Positions 62,196 to 64,000 of a stretch of DNA of 64,000 nt are shown in pieces; the stretch's first letter is position 1, and the number at the start of each line of letters is the position of its first letter. Below the pieces are notes generated by a model. It ran no database searches and was not told the DNA's origin. It saw only the letters and a program-made list of their open reading frames with translations. Source of the stretch: G963704535 sp963704535 (GTDB taxonomy: Bacteria > Chloroflexota > Chloroflexia > Chloroflexales > Roseiflexaceae); the NCBI GenBank assembly GCA_963704535.1, contig OY969916.1, forward strand, positions 5,084,001 to 5,148,000. Reading direction: 5' to 3'. The translations under genes and the position numbers were made by a program.

Positions 62196-64000
62196 TTACG
62201 CCTCCCCGTCCTTGCCCAGGTCGTCTACGCCTATGTCGTCGATACCCATACCCTCCAGCGCGTCCCTGAACTGGGCCAGGTCGTCGCCTTCGCCCTCAAT
62301 CTCGAGGTTGCCATCGTCCTCGCCCTCGCCCTCGCCCTCAAGGATGGTATCGCCCTCACCGCTGAGCAAGGCCTCGAGCGCCCGGCGTACCCGCTCATCC
62401 TCCTCGGTCGGCTGGCGATCCTGGATTCCCAGCATCCCCTCGGCCCGGCGCACCTCCGGCGTAAGCTGGCGACCATTGCCGTCGCCGTCGCCCTTGCGCG
62501 GGGCGGCCAGCTCGCCTCAGGATCTCCTCGGCCATCTGGCGGCGCTTCTCGATGCCGGTGCCGGCCGGGATCAGCTTGCCGATGACCACGTTCTCCTTGA
62601 GACCGCGCAGATAATCGACCTTGCCCGTGATCGCCGCCTCGGTCAGCACGCGCGTCGTCTCCTGGAACGAGGCCGCCGACAGGAAGCTCTCGGTCGTAAG
62701 CGCTCGCCTTGGTGATCCCCAGCAGCACCGTCGCCGCCGTCGCCGGCTCGCCGCCCTGGCTCACGACCTCGATATTGAGCTTCTTGAACTCAGGGGCGTC
62801 GACCAGCTCGCCCGGCAGCAGCCCGGTGTCGCCCGGCTCCTCGATCCGCACCCGCCGCAGCATCTGGCGAACGATGATCTCGATATGCTTATCGTTGATC
62901 GCCACACCCTGCGAGCGGTAGACCTTCTGGGCCTCATTGACCAGGTAGCGCTGCACCGCCTCTTTGCCCTGTAGCTCCAGCAGCTCCTGTGGGTCGGCCG
63001 ACCCATCAGTCAGATGCTGGCCAGCCGACACGCGGGAGCCATTCTCGATGCCCTGCGCCATCCGGGCGGTGTGCGGCACGACCACCTCGCGCTCCTCGCG
63101 CTCCTCGGCGATCACCACAACCTGCCCATCGCCAATCCGCACCCGGCCGCCCAGCCGCGCCAGAATCGTCTCGCCGCCAAGGTCGGCCCGGTTGCTCTCG
63201 GCCAGCGGCTGACCCTCAGTCACCTCCGAGCCATCGGCCACCAGCGGAATGTAGTGCCCTGGAAGCTCATGCTCGTCGGTGTAGATCTCGCTAGAGATCA
63301 CGCGGATCTTCCGGAGCTGATCCTCGCGAACGACCTCGACCGTACCATCGATCTCGGCCAAGATCGACTTGCCCTTGGGCGAGCGCGCCTCGAAGATCTC
63401 CTGGACACGCGGCAAACCCTGGGTGATGTCGTCGGCCGAGGCTACGCCGCCGGTGTGGAATGTGCGCAGCGTCAACTGGGTGCCCGGCTCGCCGATCGAC
63501 TGAGCGGCGATGATCCCGACCGCCTCGCCGATCTCGACCAGCTTGCCGGTCGCTAAGTTGCGGCCATAGCAGAACCGGCAGACGCCGTGGTCGGGCTGGC
63601 AGGCCAGCGCCGAGCGAACGAACACATCGTTGACACCCAGTTCCTTGAACAGCGCCGCCAGATGCTCGTCGACCTCCTCATTGCGATCGGCCAGGATCTC
63701 GCCAGTCTGCGGATGCACCACCGGCGCAGCCAGGATGCGACCGATCATGCGATCCTCAAGCTCCTCCATCATCTCACGGTCGTCGGCCCGGTGCAGCCAG
63801 AGCCCCTCCTCAGTGCCGCAGTCCTCGACCGTCACAATCGTATCCTGCGCCACGTCGACGAGCCGGCGGGTCAGGTAGCCGGCATCGGCCGTACGGAGCG
63901 CCGTATCGGCCAGACCCTTGCGCCCGCCGTGGGTCGAGATGAAATACTCTAACACCGACAGCCCCTCGCGGAAGTTCGAGCGGATCGGCTGCTCGATAAT
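62196..64000 (-). CDS. rpoC: RNA polymerase beta' subunit, C-terminal part (two frame breaks, cut by window edge)
   Basis: About 600 C-terminal residues of beta' are present; the gene continues past 64000. Seen are the trigger-loop region GGRKGLADTALRTADAGYLTRRLVDVAQD, the zinc site made by DCGTEEG and CQPDHGVCRFCYG, EAVGIIAAQSIGEPGTQLTLRTFHTGG, and QMLRRVRIEEPGDTGLLPGELVD. One-base breaks lie at about 62700 (KAS, then LTTESFLSAASFQETTRVL) and about 62515 (EEILR, then GELAAPRKGDGDGNGRQLTPE). With both bridged the protein ends in an acidic tail (GEGEGEDDGNLEIEGEGDD...DLGKDGEA). As rpoC is essential, the breaks must be sequence errors or very recent. Confidence 0.96.

Overview
The window is about 64 kb of high-GC bacterial chromosome, most consistent with a Chloroflexota (Chloroflexales-like) genome. 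That assignment is inference. It rests on long Thr-Pro linkers in an exported protein, a metacaspase-like gene, a eukaryotic-type Ser/Thr kinase beside a CHAT/TPR-type effector remnant, a SpoIIE phosphatase with tandem GAF domains, an alpha-2-macroglobulin/PBP1C pair, and an intergenic landscape packed with short hairpin repeats and 7-bp tandem repeats.

Layout. 1-1.9 kb is an AT-richer stretch with a two-helix membrane protein, a cluster of matching palindromes, and an intact IS4-type element (20-bp inverted repeats, 8-bp target duplication). 1.9-9.2 kb holds a small membrane protein, an SDR oxidoreductase, a caspase-like protease fused to two Tudor/agenet-like domains, and a 1,484-residue exported deacetylase-like protein. 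9.3-12 kb holds a PIN-type toxin-antitoxin operon, a DUF6174 protein, a decayed MazF gene, a GvpU-like protein and tRNA-Ser(GGA). 12-27.3 kb holds an O-methyltransferase, the GAF/SpoIIE phosphatase, several membrane proteins, DUF1444, a second SDR, a histidine kinase, a large glycosyltransferase-like membrane protein, a formimidoyltransferase and a degenerate receiver domain. 27.5-36.5 kb holds an ArsR-type regulator/MFS exporter operon with a perfect operator, an AlkZ-related protein, an SRPBCC protein, a membrane protein behind a promoter carrying an SOS-box-like motif, a DUF362 protein, a MATE exporter and another polytopic glycosyltransferase-like protein. 36.8-46.5 kb is the alpha-2-macroglobulin/PBP1C pair. 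46.7-56.6 kb holds YjbR, DUF2277 and HIT proteins, an MHS transporter with a possible leader peptide, a two-component system, a CPBP protease, and GNAT and SIS proteins. 56.7-64 kb holds a kinase with a CHAT/TPR remnant, YjbQ and AlaX proteins, an HNH nuclease and the 3' part of rpoC, which runs off the right edge.

Two features run through the whole window. First, most gaps contain mobile or repetitive DNA: (a) about 96-100-bp elements with GAGACTGTTTGAAAA-type ends and 3-bp TNA duplications, which I read as IS5/IS1031-type MITEs; and (b) arrays of 7-bp repeats, usually two inverted arms around a short loop. Both kinds also lie in frame inside genes. Second, at least eleven single-base frame breaks interrupt otherwise well-conserved genes, including two in rpoC, which cannot be dispensed with. 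Most are therefore probably residual sequencing or assembly indels, and the affected genes are annotated here as whole genes with the break positions given.
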